DNA from: RFPW01 sp040401595
GTDB taxonomy: Bacteria > Pseudomonadota > Gammaproteobacteria > Burkholderiales > Burkholderiaceae_E
Reading direction: 5' to 3'
Assembly: GCA_040401595.1 (NCBI GenBank)
Contig: JBBAOE010000003.1
Span: forward strand, 153,817 to 217,816
DNA: 64,000 nt
Positions 52,083 through 60,529 of this stretch are shown piece after piece. Under the pieces are notes generated by a model. The model was not told where the DNA came from, searched no databases, and saw nothing but the letters and a program-made list of their open reading frames with translations. Numbering within the stretch: the stretch's first letter is position 1; every line of letters starts with the position of its first letter. A program made the translations under genes and the position numbers.

Positions 52083-53243
52083 ATGTCAGAGAACGCACTC
52101 CCACTGACGCTGTTCGGTGCCCCCGTGGGCATGTGGACCGGAAAAATCCGCAGCTACCTGCGCAAGCAAGGGATCCCCTTTGTGGAGCGTTTTCCCTCGG
52201 ATCCGGTGTTCGAACGTGAGGTCATGCCCGCGGTCAAGCGTTTCATCAATCCCGTGATTCGTCTGGCCGATGGCACCCTCGTTCAGGATACCGCCGACAT
52301 CATTGATCACTTTGAAGCAACCGGGGATACGCGGTTCAGTGTGTACCCTCAGACCGCCTTGCAGCGGGTCGTCTCGATGGCACTGGATCTTTACGGAGGT
52401 GAGGGACTGGTACGCGCAGCCATGCACTATCGATGGAGTTATCGCGCTCAGAATGAATCGTTTTTGCGTCATGAATTTGGGCTTTCGTATCGGGCGGTTG
52501 GGATGCCGCAGGCGCAAATCGATGCACAACTCGATGCGTTCATGGGCTACCTCAACGCCTACCTGCCCAAATTTGGCATCACCCCAACGACTCAACCCGT
52601 GGTTGAAGCGGCTTACGAGGCGTTACTTTCGGCATTGGATGCGCATTTTCGTAACGTTCCGTATCTTCTTGGCGGGCTGCCAACGCTCGCTGACTTTGGC
52701 TTCATCGCGAATTTCTATGCCCACCTTGGGCGGGATCCCTACCCCTCTCATCAGATGAAGCTTTCAGCGCCCAGCGTCTATCGGTGGACTGAACGCATGA
52801 TGGCCAGTGATGCTGACATGCCCGAATTCCCTCAGGCTACCCAAATGCTCCTGCCGAATGACGCCATACCCGAGACGCTCGGACCGGTTCTGCAATGCAT
52901 GGCGACCGACTATTTACCAGAGCTACGGATGATTGTCCGGTGTACCGACGAGTGGCTAGCCACGCAGCCCCCGATTCCTGCAGGAGCGCCGGTGACCAGC
53001 AAGCCAAGCGCGCGGGTCCTGACCCGTGGGCGTTTCCTGCTGCGAGGCACTGAACTCGAATCGATGGTGGCGCCCTATACGCTCACGCGTTTGCAGCGTG
53101 TCACCGACACATACGCCGGTCTCAGTGCAATCGAGCAAGGGCGTGTCGAGGATTATTTTTCATCGCACGGACTGGCAGATCTGTTGACGCTCAAGGCGCG
53201 GCGGCGGGTCGAGCGAAAGGGCCATCTTGAGGTCTGGGGTTGA
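52083..53243 (+). CDS. Large GST-like protein
   Basis: 386 residues. The N-terminal ~80 residues are a thioredoxin-fold GST domain (FGAPVGMWTGKIRSYLRKQGIPF; ADGTLVQDTADIIDHFE). An all-helical domain with GGLPTLADFGFIANFYAHLGRDPYP follows. The last ~100 residues are an extension not found in ordinary GSTs. It ends in the motif LEVWG. A paralogue at 62337 shares the whole length and continues into an acyl-CoA-binding domain. Catalysis is uncertain because no clear Tyr/Ser/Cys active residue stands out. A longer frame from 51792 overlaps the previous gene. Confidence 0.83.
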   Translation: MSENALPLTLFGAPVGMWTGKIRSYLRKQGIPFVERFPSDPVFEREVMPAVKRFINPVIRLADGTLVQDTADIIDHFEATGDTRFSVYPQTALQRVVSMALDLYGGEGLVRAAMHYRWSYRAQNESFLRHEFGLSYRAVGMPQAQIDAQLDAFMGYLNAYLPKFGITPTTQPVVEAAYEALLSALDAHFRNVPYLLGGLPTLADFGFIANFYAHLGRDPYPSHQMKLSAPSVYRWTERMMASDADMPEFPQATQMLLPNDAIPETLGPVLQCMATDYLPELRMIVRCTDEWLATQPPIPAGAPVTSKPSARVLTRGRFLLRGTELESMVAPYTLTRLQRVTDTYAGLSAIEQGRVEDYFSSHGLADLLTLKARRRVERKGHLEVWG

Positions 53244-53284
53244 CGAGATTCAACGGGGTCCAGGCGTCCAGACTTCGAGCGTCG

Positions 53285-53803
53285 TTATCGACTCCAGAAC
53301 TTTTTGTGGAGGACAAGAATTTCCTCCTGAATCTCGAGTACGGGTCCGATCAACTCGACCGCTTTCTGGCAGTGGTCAAACACATAGCGCGAGGAGACGC
53401 TCATGGTGGGGTTTTCGCCGTGATTACCTGTCTCTTCGAGGAGTTGTGCCTCAGTGATCCCGAAGACGATCCGACCGATATTGGCCCAATAGGCAGTCCC
53501 GGCACACATACAGCAGGGCTCGACGGAGGTGTAGAGCGTGCAACTCCAGAGAAATTCTGGTGAGTAGTGGGTCGCCGCGACCCGCGCCAGAGTGGATTCT
53601 GCATGGTTGACGGTGTCGATATTGCATTGCTCGAGCAGGACGGTTTCTTGATCAGGTCCCACCAGGACCGCGCCGAACGGGTGATGGCCAAGGCTGACCG
53701 CACGCTTGGCGACTTCGTTCGAGTGACGCAAATGTCGCAGCAGTTGTTCGCGGTTTGGGGTGAGCCCTTGCGCGGGCAGGCCCGAGGCTTCCGGGGAGAG
53801 CAT
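53285..53803 (-). CDS. Nucleoside/guanine deaminase-like protein
   Basis: 172 residues of the cytidine/deoxycytidylate deaminase fold. The zinc site is HAE in VNHAESTLAR and PCCMC in SVEPCCMCAGTAYW. This pattern fits guanine- or tRNA-adenosine-deaminase-like proteins; a guanine deaminase is most likely. Its ATG overlaps the stop of the Mpo1-like gene by one base (TGATG), so the two are coupled. It converges with the GST-like gene with 41 bases between. Confidence 0.85.
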   Translation of the reverse strand: MLSPEASGLPAQGLTPNREQLLRHLRHSNEVAKRAVSLGHHPFGAVLVGPDQETVLLEQCNIDTVNHAESTLARVAATHYSPEFLWSCTLYTSVEPCCMCAGTAYWANIGRIVFGITEAQLLEETGNHGENPTMSVSSRYVFDHCQKAVELIGPVLEIQEEILVLHKKFWSR

Positions 53804-54378
53804 CAGCGCGTCGGCCCAGCCGACGCTTCAATCCGCATCGCGACCTGTCGTCGGAAGCCCAGCGCAAAACCGGCCTCGGCTACGACGAACAACGGCCCGA
53901 TGATCAGGCCCCGGATATCGTCCATAAACGCGGGCTTGCGACCTTCCCAATAATGGCCCAGAGCTTGCAAGGCCCATCCGCCGATGAAGATCCCCAAACT
54001 CCATCCAAGCCAGTGTGACCAGTCGAGCGCAGCGATCTGAGCCCCAAGCCAAAGAGCGAGCACGTTCAGGATCGACATCAATAAGCCAAAGCGCAGGTCC
54101 AGTCGCAGGTAGTACAAGCTTCCCGCCACGCATAGCGCCAGGGCTGGACTGATGACGTGTCCTGCAAGACCCATCGCGGTCTCGAGCATCGCAGCGCCGG
54201 GTAATTGCCCGCCGCTGAGTTCCAGGAAGGGCAGTTCACTTAGGGACACGGCGGGACGGGCCAGAAAACTCATGATGGCCACGACGATCATCGGGATGCC
54301 GGCGAAATGGGTCGCGATATTGCGACGGTCCCGATGGTAGGCGGCGTATTGGGTCAGGTGCTGTTCGAGTGGGTTCAT
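53803..54378 (-). CDS. Mpo1-like (DUF962) membrane protein
   Basis: 191 residues from MNPLEQHLTQYAAYHRDRRN, the exact family opening. Hydrophobic segments follow, with NIATHFAGIPMIVVA near residue 24 and GWALQALGHYWEGRKPAF near 145. The His residues in HxxxxRN, HFAG and GH are the proposed iron ligands of yeast Mpo1, a 2-hydroxy fatty acid dioxygenase in alpha-oxidation. A longer frame to 54696 runs into the LysR gene's end in another frame and is rejected. Confidence 0.85.
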   Translation of the reverse strand: MNPLEQHLTQYAAYHRDRRNIATHFAGIPMIVVAIMSFLARPAVSLSELPFLELSGGQLPGAAMLETAMGLAGHVISPALALCVAGSLYYLRLDLRFGLLMSILNVLALWLGAQIAALDWSHWLGWSLGIFIGGWALQALGHYWEGRKPAFMDDIRGLIIGPLFVVAEAGFALGFRRQVAMRIEASAGPTR

Positions 54379-54500
54379 CAGCAGTCTTGTCTTCGAGATC
54401 CTCTGCTTGAGATTATAGTGTTCGCGATCAACATCGGAGGTCCCGCTCCTGCTCGAGCGCATCGACTCCCGCTCGAAGGTTTTTCCGACTTCTGAGCCAT

Positions 54501-55436
54501 TCACCGCATAATTTTTTGGACGCCCCGAGGCGTTCCGAGATTCTCGGACAGGACTGTGCTGCGAATGACCTCCGCGAGCGCGCGCGCGGCTGCCGTTGGT
54601 TCCCGGCCTGCTGGAAAGATCAGGCCCAGGGTGCGCTGCAGGGTCGGTTGAATTAGGCGCTGCGCCACGAACTGGGTATTGGAGGCGGCAGGGCACAGCA
54701 TTGCCGGGAGGACGGTTACGCCGAGTCCAGCTTCCACAAGACCGAGTAGCGTGTGGATCTGGGCAGTTTCGTGGACGACCTGAAGGCGAATTGCGAGGGG
54801 TTCGATCGCATGATCGAACGCGTCCCGGATGGCGGACCCTCTCCTGAGCAAAACAAGTTCATGGATGGCCAGTTCCTCGCCAGTGACATGCGGCTGTCGA
54901 GCGAGGGGGTGACTTGCTGGGCAGAGCACGAGAAACTCATCTGTGACCAGGGGGATTGCGAGGCTACGTTTGTCCTTGGGGCTGTCGCTCACGATCGCGA
55001 CATCGCACTCACCCGTTTCAAGGCTTTTGAGAATTCCGCGCATGTTGTCGTCCCGATAGACAACATTGATTCCGGGATGGCGACGTTTCATTTCGGCCAA
55101 CGCTGGCGGCAGCAGGTGATACACCGTCGATGAAAGACAAGCCACAGACACGCGGCCGCGCCCCGTCGTTGCAAACTCGCGAAGTGTTGCGATGGCGTGG
55201 TCCATCCCTTGTAACAGCCGCTCCGCGTCGGCCAGAAAGCTTGCCCCAGCTTCGGTCAGACGCATAGAGCGCGTTGTTCGATCAAGTAGTTTGACTGCCA
55301 GGATCGTCTCAAGTTGGTTGATGGCCTGACTGGTGGCGGGTTCGCTCAGGTGCAGGGCGAGCGCGGCATTTCGAAAACTGCCCCGCCGCGCGATCTCGAC
55401 AAAGATCCGCAGGTGTTTCAGGTTTGGATTGATCAC
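54501..55436 (-). CDS. LysR-type transcriptional regulator
   Basis: 311 residues. The N-terminal helix-turn-helix (FVEIARRGSFRNAALALHLSEPATSQAINQLE) and the RTTRSMRLTEAG wing are typical, with an effector domain after it. It is divergent from the truncated Bug gene across a 139-base AT-rich region, a normal LysR target layout. Its effector is probably an organic acid, by analogy with Bug-linked regulators. Confidence 0.9.
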   Translation of the reverse strand: MINPNLKHLRIFVEIARRGSFRNAALALHLSEPATSQAINQLETILAVKLLDRTTRSMRLTEAGASFLADAERLLQGMDHAIATLREFATTGRGRVSVACLSSTVYHLLPPALAEMKRRHPGINVVYRDDNMRGILKSLETGECDVAIVSDSPKDKRSLAIPLVTDEFLVLCPASHPLARQPHVTGEELAIHELVLLRRGSAIRDAFDHAIEPLAIRLQVVHETAQIHTLLGLVEAGLGVTVLPAMLCPAASNTQFVAQRLIQPTLQRTLGLIFPAGREPTAAARALAEVIRSTVLSENLGTPRGVQKIMR

Positions 55437-55575
55437 GACGTAGAAGCGGGCCGGTCGAGTTTTGAGGATTAATAATAATAATCAAATTATCAGTTCAATT
55501 AATCAAATTGCCCGATCTGTTTCGACCTTTTAGACTCATCTCTCAAGTCAGGAAATAAACCAATCAAGGAGACGC
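55437..55575. promoter_or_regulatory. AT-rich divergent region between LysR and the truncated Bug gene
   Basis: Much more AT-rich than its surroundings, with an AAT-type short tandem run near 55469-55482 and an inverted repeat CAATT-AATCA-AATTG at 55496-55510. This is a plausible LysR binding region and promoter for both genes; no single TN11A site is decisive. Confidence 0.5.
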
Positions 55576-56010
55576 TTGGATCCGATTCATTGTGGACGCA
55601 GCCTTGCCTGCCGCCTCATCCGGGCCGTCACAATGGCCGTGAGCCTGGGCGCGATGTTTCCGGTTGGTACCAGCCTCGCGGAACCGGCCGGCCGATCGGG
55701 CGCAGGGGTAGAACTCGTTGTTCCAACGGCAGCGCAAGGTTCAACGGATCTGCTGGCGCGATTGCTGGCTGATCGTCTGAATCGCCAAGGGATGGGCGAA
55801 ATTCAGGTCCGTAACATGCCGGGGCGCAGTGGCACGCTCGCTGGTGCGTATGTCGCGGGCGCAATTCCGGATGGGTTGCAAGCTGGGGAACTGATTCTGG
55901 CCGGCGCGTTCACCCGGCCGATGCCCGTGGCTCCGATGGACACGATCCATGTCGACTACGGACCGCTGGGCAGCATCGCTTTTCGCTGCGTCGCCCAGCG
56001 TCCCGACTGA
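55576..56010 (+). pseudogene. Truncated Bug/TctC-family receptor
   Basis: 144 residues against the usual ~320. A TTG start with AAGGAGACGC before it gives a signal peptide and then ELVVPTAAQGSTDLLARLLADRL, the N-terminal lobe of TctC proteins. The frame stops after GSIAFRCVAQRPD, 5 bases before the convergent nitroreductase stop; no second-lobe sequence follows in any frame. It is probably a remnant left by a deletion next to the nitroreductase gene, though a short expressed protein cannot be excluded. Confidence 0.75.
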
Positions 56011-56015
56011 ATCGC

Positions 56016-56654
56016 CTAGTTCAGTTCAGTAACGAACTGTGCGCCCGAGCGGCGCACTTTTTTCAGCTTGACCAGCCAGTCGCCCTCGGGTTCACGGTAA
56101 CCCAGCGGGACGAGGACGACGCTGCGTAGCCCGCGCGAGCCGAGATCCAGAATCTGATCGATCGCCTTCGGGTCAAAGCCCTCCATGGGCGTGCTGTCAA
56201 CTTCTTCAAAAGCAGCTGCAATCAGTGCTGCGCCCAGTGCGATATAGGCCTGTTTCGCCGCATGCTGAAAATTGGTCTCGGCATCCCGCGCCGGGTAGGT
56301 CTTGAGCAACTGCTGGCGATAGTTCTCCCAGCCCTCGTTGACTGAGTCGCGCACGGTGTTTGTCAAATCAAACATCATGTTGATGCGCTCCGGGGTGTAG
56401 TGATCCCAGGCCGCGAAGACCAGTAAATGGGAGCAATCCGTGATCTGCTGCTGATTCCAGGCTTTCAGCTTGATTTTCTCGCGAAGCTCCTTGTTCTTGA
56501 CCACAATGATTTCAAACGGCTGCAGGCCGCTCGAGGTGGGGGCCAGACGCGCTGCCTCGATGATTCGGTCCACCTTGTCTTGGGGCACCGGTTTGGCAGG
56601 ATTCATTTTCTTGGTGGCGTAGCGCCACTTCAGAGTTTCGAGGAGTGTAGTCAT
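56016..56654 (-). CDS. NAD(P)H-dependent nitroreductase, NfsB-like
   Basis: 212 residues from MTTLLETLKWRYATKKMNP. The FMN-binding Arg-Tyr segment at the start, LAPTSSGLQPFEIIVV and the C-terminal VPLGYREPEGDW are typical of NfsB/oxygen-insensitive nitroreductases. It converges on the truncated Bug gene and is divergent from the TetR gene, which may control it through the repeats at 56683-56713. Confidence 0.88.
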   Translation of the reverse strand: MTTLLETLKWRYATKKMNPAKPVPQDKVDRIIEAARLAPTSSGLQPFEIIVVKNKELREKIKLKAWNQQQITDCSHLLVFAAWDHYTPERINMMFDLTNTVRDSVNEGWENYRQQLLKTYPARDAETNFQHAAKQAYIALGAALIAAAFEEVDSTPMEGFDPKAIDQILDLGSRGLRSVVLVPLGYREPEGDWLVKLKKVRRSGAQFVTELN

Positions 56655-56738
56655 GTTTGGCGATTTTATATAAAAATAAGAACGACATTTTAGCATAACA
56701 GCGTCGACATTTTGTACCGTTCGGTCCAGAATGAGGGC
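56655..56738. promoter_or_regulatory. Divergent promoter region of the nitroreductase and TetR genes with direct repeats
   Basis: CGACATTTT occurs twice, at 56683-56691 and 56705-56713, exactly 22 bases apart (about two DNA turns). An AT-rich tract (TTTTATATAAAAAT) close to the nitroreductase start can serve as its -10. The repeats are a candidate operator for the TetR regulator. Confidence 0.45.
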
Positions 56739-57377
56739 ATGGGACGAGTGGTTACCTTCAGTCGAGTGATCGTCAGAGACCAGGCGCTGGTGATGTTCTG
56801 GCGCAGAGGCTTTCAGGCGACTTCCGTGGCTGACTTGCTGGAGACCATGGGAATCGGTCGGGGCAGCTTTTACGCCGCGTTCGGGGATAAACGCAGTCTC
56901 TTCATCGAGTGCCTCGATTTGTTTGCGCAGCGCACGCAGGCATCTGTTCTGCAGGCCCGTGCCGAACTGCCGCCGATCGAAGCATTGGAGCGATTTTTCG
57001 AGCGGCAGTTCATCGCGTCAGAAAGGCGGACCTCAAGCCATGCCCACAGGGTATCCGGGCGCTCCGGGCCATTCGATGGGCCGGGGCTCAGCAGAGCGGC
57101 CTGGGGCTGCATGCTGGTCAACACGATTCTCGAAATGGCCGAGGTGGACGATGAACTGAGTGCTCGTGCGAGCCGCCATCTTGACGCGATTCAGTCGATT
57201 TTTGAGCGCTACCTGCTGGAGGCGCCCTGCGCACCTGCGCTCGCCCGGGAATTCGCTGCGCTCCTGATGCTCATCAATGAGGGCGTACGAGTTGCCAGCC
57301 GTCGCCGCGTGCCATCGGAAGATCAACTCGGTCCGATTCGGACCACCTTTCAGCTCCTCCGGAGGGCAATCGTATGA
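56739..57377 (+). CDS. TetR-family regulator
   Basis: About 212 residues. The helix-turn-helix reads FQATSVADLLETMGIGRGSFYAAFGDKRSLF, a clear TetR DNA-binding domain, with a helical ligand domain after it. GAGG lies only 2 bases before the ATG at 56739; a TTG at 56712 is the alternative start. The stop overlaps the haloalkane dehalogenase start by 4 bases (ATGA), so the two are translationally coupled, and it likely senses a substrate of that pathway. Confidence 0.87.
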   Translation: MGRVVTFSRVIVRDQALVMFWRRGFQATSVADLLETMGIGRGSFYAAFGDKRSLFIECLDLFAQRTQASVLQARAELPPIEALERFFERQFIASERRTSSHAHRVSGRSGPFDGPGLSRAAWGCMLVNTILEMAEVDDELSARASRHLDAIQSIFERYLLEAPCAPALAREFAALLMLINEGVRVASRRRVPSEDQLGPIRTTFQLLRRAIV

Positions 57378-58258
57378 CAAGCTTATCCAGCCTGACCGAC
57401 AAGAAATTCTGCGAAGTGGAGGGACGCCGACTCGCCTATATCGAGGTTGGCACGGGCTCGCCGATCGTGCTGTTGCATGGCAATCCGACTTCGAGCTATC
57501 TGTGGCGTCATGTGATTCCGCCGTTGCTGGATCAGGGCCGGGTGATCGTGCCGGACCTGATCGGTCATGGTGATTCCGACAAGCTCCCGGCCTCCGAGGG
57601 GCCAGAGCGTTACCGCTTCGAGGTGGCGTACGCCTACCTCGACAAACTCTTGCGCGCCATTGGGGCCGATCAGAACGTGACCCTGGTCTTGCATGACTGG
57701 GGTAGTGCGCTGGGATTTCACTGGGCGAGCTTGCATCCCAGCCAGGTCCGAGCAATCGCCTACATGGAGGGAATCGTGATGCCGTTGCCTTCCTGGGACG
57801 ATTGGCCTGCGCAGGCACGCGGGATTTTTCAGGGATTTCGCTCACGCAAGGGTGAAGACCTCATCCTCAAGCGCAATCTGTTCATTGAAGGCGTCCTGCC
57901 GAGTTCGATTCTGCGCAAGCTTACGGACGAGGAGATGGCGAGTTATCGCGCGCCGTTTACGGTCGAGGCAGATCGCCAAACCATGCTGAACTGGCCCCGC
58001 CAGATTCCGATTGCGGGCGAACCCGCCCATATCGTTGCGCTGGTTCAGGCGTATGCCGACTGGTTGAGTCAGAGCCCCCTACCCAAGCTTTTCGTGAATG
58101 CGGAGCCAGGTTCAATTCTGGTCGGCGCCCAACGCGAATTTTGCCGAACTTGGCCAAATCAGACCGAAGTGACTGTCCGGGGTTTGCACTTCATTCAGGA
58201 AGATTCGGGTGTGGAGATTGGACGCGCGGTCGCGTCCTGGATGTCTGCGATTGCATAA
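57374..58258 (+). CDS. Haloalkane dehalogenase, HLD-II type
   Basis: 294 residues, the usual HLD length. The full catalytic pentad is visible: nucleophile Asp108 and halide-binding Trp109 (HDWG), Asn37 (HGNPTSS), acid Glu132 (YMEGIV) and base His272 (LHFIQED). Asp108, Trp109, Glu132 and His272 sit at the same positions as in LinB-type enzymes; the HLD-II subfamily uses Glu at the acid position. The enzyme hydrolyses carbon-halogen bonds to alcohols. It overlaps the TetR gene by 4 bases and precedes a DUF1330 gene. Confidence 0.93.
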   Translation: MTSLSSLTDKKFCEVEGRRLAYIEVGTGSPIVLLHGNPTSSYLWRHVIPPLLDQGRVIVPDLIGHGDSDKLPASEGPERYRFEVAYAYLDKLLRAIGADQNVTLVLHDWGSALGFHWASLHPSQVRAIAYMEGIVMPLPSWDDWPAQARGIFQGFRSRKGEDLILKRNLFIEGVLPSSILRKLTDEEMASYRAPFTVEADRQTMLNWPRQIPIAGEPAHIVALVQAYADWLSQSPLPKLFVNAEPGSILVGAQREFCRTWPNQTEVTVRGLHFIQEDSGVEIGRAVASWMSAIA

Positions 58259-58283
58259 AACAAGATTTTTTAAGGAGACCGTT

Positions 58284-58598
58284 GTGAGTGATGTTCCCGT
58301 ATTTCTGCTGGCTAGTCTGGTGGTCGATGATGCCGTTGGGTATCGTAACTATGAAAAAGGATTTTTCCCGATTTTGAAACGATTCGGTGGGGAATTCATA
58401 ACCTATGATGACGAGCCGCATACGTTCGAAGGCGTGGCGCCACCACCCGGACGGATGGTCATGCTGAAATTTCCTTCCGAGGCGGTGGCCAAGGCCTGGT
58501 TCGCTGATCCTGACTATCAGGCCTTGTCTGAGCATCGCCGCACCAGCACGCAACTCAAGTTTCTGACGATGGTGCGCGGTATGGCGCCGAGGGGGTGA
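58284..58598 (+). CDS. DUF1330 family protein
   Basis: 104 residues. The GTG start has AAGGAG 6 bases upstream. The chain VDDAVGYRNYEKGFFPILKRFGGEFITYDDEPHTFEG and GRMVMLKFPSEAVAKAWFADPDYQAL is the DUF1330 dimeric alpha/beta barrel. The family has no settled activity. It lies 25 bases after the dehalogenase and probably belongs to the same transcript. An upstream extension to 58209 lies inside the dehalogenase. Confidence 0.88.
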   Translation: MSDVPVFLLASLVVDDAVGYRNYEKGFFPILKRFGGEFITYDDEPHTFEGVAPPPGRMVMLKFPSEAVAKAWFADPDYQALSEHRRTSTQLKFLTMVRGMAPRG

Positions 58599-58683
58599 AG
58601 CAGTCGCATCGTCCCGGAACTCCGCGCCGCTGGTATGCAAGCGCCCATGGCAGTCAGGCGCCGCTGGTGGTCGGGCTCCGGCG

Positions 58684-58714
58684 GTGCTCGCGCGCCGGCG
58701 ATTCTCGCGAGCAC
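58684..58714. terminator. Long hairpin between convergent DUF1330 and acyl-CoA ligase genes
   Basis: Nine-base arms GTGCTCGCG and CGCGAGCAC with a 13-base loop sit between the DUF1330 stop (58598) and the convergent ligase stop (58762). No T run is present. A shared terminator is the simplest reading. Confidence 0.45.
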
Positions 58715-58761
58715 TCCGCAGGGAGCGTGTCTGCCTGATCAGTCCTCGAACACGCGGGCGA

Positions 58762-60387
58762 TCATTCGGTGAAAAGGCCCCCGTAGACCTTTCGGAGTTC
58801 GTTCTTCTGAACTTTTCCCGTGCCACCGACGGGTAGCGAGTCAACAAACACGACGTCATCAGGAATCCACCATTTCGCAACTTTTGTGGCGAGGAAGTCG
58901 AGGATCTCCTGCTTCTCCAGGGCGCTATCGGGTTTTCGGACCAGGATGAGCAACGGGCGTTCGTCCCACTGAACATGCTTGACACCGATCACGGCCGCCA
59001 TCGCAACAGCGGGGTGTGCGATCGCGGCGTTCTCAAGGTCGATCGAACTGATCCATTCGCCCCCGGATTTGATGACATCCTTGGTGCGATCCCGGATTTG
59101 CATGACGCCGTCGGCCGCGATCGTCGCGATATCCCCGGTCGGGAACCAGCCATCTATTAACGGGGAGTGGTCGGCCTTGTAGTACCCGGACACGATCCAT
59201 TGCCCGCGGACCATCAACTCGCCTTGAGATTGCCCATCTCGGGGTAATTCGGTGCCGTGCTCATCGACGACCTTGATCTGGATCCCAAATACGCTTTTGC
59301 CTTGCTTGGCCAACAAGGCATGCTGTTCGTCACGGGGTAAGTCGTGATCCCGGGCCATGAGCGTCCCCATGGTGGCTACGGCTGTCGTTTCGGTCATGCC
59401 CCACCCATGGCGCACATCGACCTGGTACGTATCCATGAATTTTGCAATGAGTGCTTTGGGCATTGCAGACCCGCCGACTGCGGTGCGGCGCATCGTGGTG
59501 AACTTCAGGCCGTTTTGCTCCACATGGTTGAGCAGACCCAACCAGATCGTTGGCACGCCAGCGCTGATGGTCACCCCTTCGGATTCCATCAATTCGTAAA
59601 GCGAGGCCCCATCAAGTTTGGGTCCTGGCAAGACCAGCTTGGTGCCGGCGATCGGGGCGGCGTAGGGGATACACCAGGCATTGATATGAAACATGGGGAC
59701 GACGGGCAAGATAGCGTCGCTTGCTGACAGGGCGAGAATGTTCGGTGAACAGCCTGACAAGGCGTTGATCACGATCGCGCGGTGGGAGTACAGCGCGCCC
59801 TTGGGGTTACCCGTTGTGCCTGATGTGTAGCAGAGCGCCGCGGCGGTTCGTTCATCGAACTCGGGCCATACGAAGTCGCTGGTGAACGGCGCAATCAGGG
59901 CTTCATAAGTCACCAAGTTCGCCAGGCCTTCGATCACAGGCGCATGTTCTGCATCGGACAGAGCGATCCAGTGCCTTACCTGGGGGCAGTGCGGCGCAAT
60001 TCCCTTGATCAGGGGCGCAAAGGTGGCGTCAAAGAAAACAGCCTTGTCCTCAGCATGATTGAGGATGTAGATCAACTGCTGGGGATGAAGACGCGGGTTG
60101 CAGGTATGCAAAACCATGCCGCTGCCCGAGACAGCGTAATAGGTTTCGAGATGGCGATGATTGTTCCAGGCGATCGTACCGACGGCATCACCAGCGGCCA
60201 GACCCAGGGCATGCAAGGCGTTAGCCAGTTGACGGGCCCGTGACGCGCAGGCCTGATAGGTGTAGCGGTACAGTGGTCCATGGGTCTCGCGGGAGACCAC
60301 TTCGACATCGCCAAATTGTCGCGCAGCGTGTTCGATCACACTCGATAGCAGCAGCGGTGGCTCTTGCATCAGGCCAAATTGAGTCAT
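58762..60387 (-). CDS. AMP-dependent acyl-CoA synthetase (fatty acid/aryl type)
   Basis: 541 residues from MTQFGLMQEPPLLL. Motifs are YTSGTTGNPKGAL, GWGMTET, TGDIATIAADGVMQIRDRTKD and the catalytic Lys in LPVGGTGKVQKNELR. It most resembles long-chain or medium-chain fatty-acyl-CoA synthetases. A second synthetase lies at 21732, and the two are only distantly alike. The gene is divergent from the saccharopine-dehydrogenase-like gene with 142 bases between. Confidence 0.9.
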   Translation of the reverse strand: MTQFGLMQEPPLLLSSVIEHAARQFGDVEVVSRETHGPLYRYTYQACASRARQLANALHALGLAAGDAVGTIAWNNHRHLETYYAVSGSGMVLHTCNPRLHPQQLIYILNHAEDKAVFFDATFAPLIKGIAPHCPQVRHWIALSDAEHAPVIEGLANLVTYEALIAPFTSDFVWPEFDERTAAALCYTSGTTGNPKGALYSHRAIVINALSGCSPNILALSASDAILPVVPMFHINAWCIPYAAPIAGTKLVLPGPKLDGASLYELMESEGVTISAGVPTIWLGLLNHVEQNGLKFTTMRRTAVGGSAMPKALIAKFMDTYQVDVRHGWGMTETTAVATMGTLMARDHDLPRDEQHALLAKQGKSVFGIQIKVVDEHGTELPRDGQSQGELMVRGQWIVSGYYKADHSPLIDGWFPTGDIATIAADGVMQIRDRTKDVIKSGGEWISSIDLENAAIAHPAVAMAAVIGVKHVQWDERPLLILVRKPDSALEKQEILDFLATKVAKWWIPDDVVFVDSLPVGGTGKVQKNELRKVYGGLFTE

Positions 60388-60529
60388 TGGGGTCTCTCTC
60401 TTGTTCTGTTCGATCGGTAACGGTCTCGGGTTTGGCCTCGATTCTATGCGCAATTTCGTTGCCCAATCGAGCCGGGATCTCGTGTTGGTGCTAGGGTTTG
60501 GTCTGCTCAAACCAAGGATCGATCGGCTG

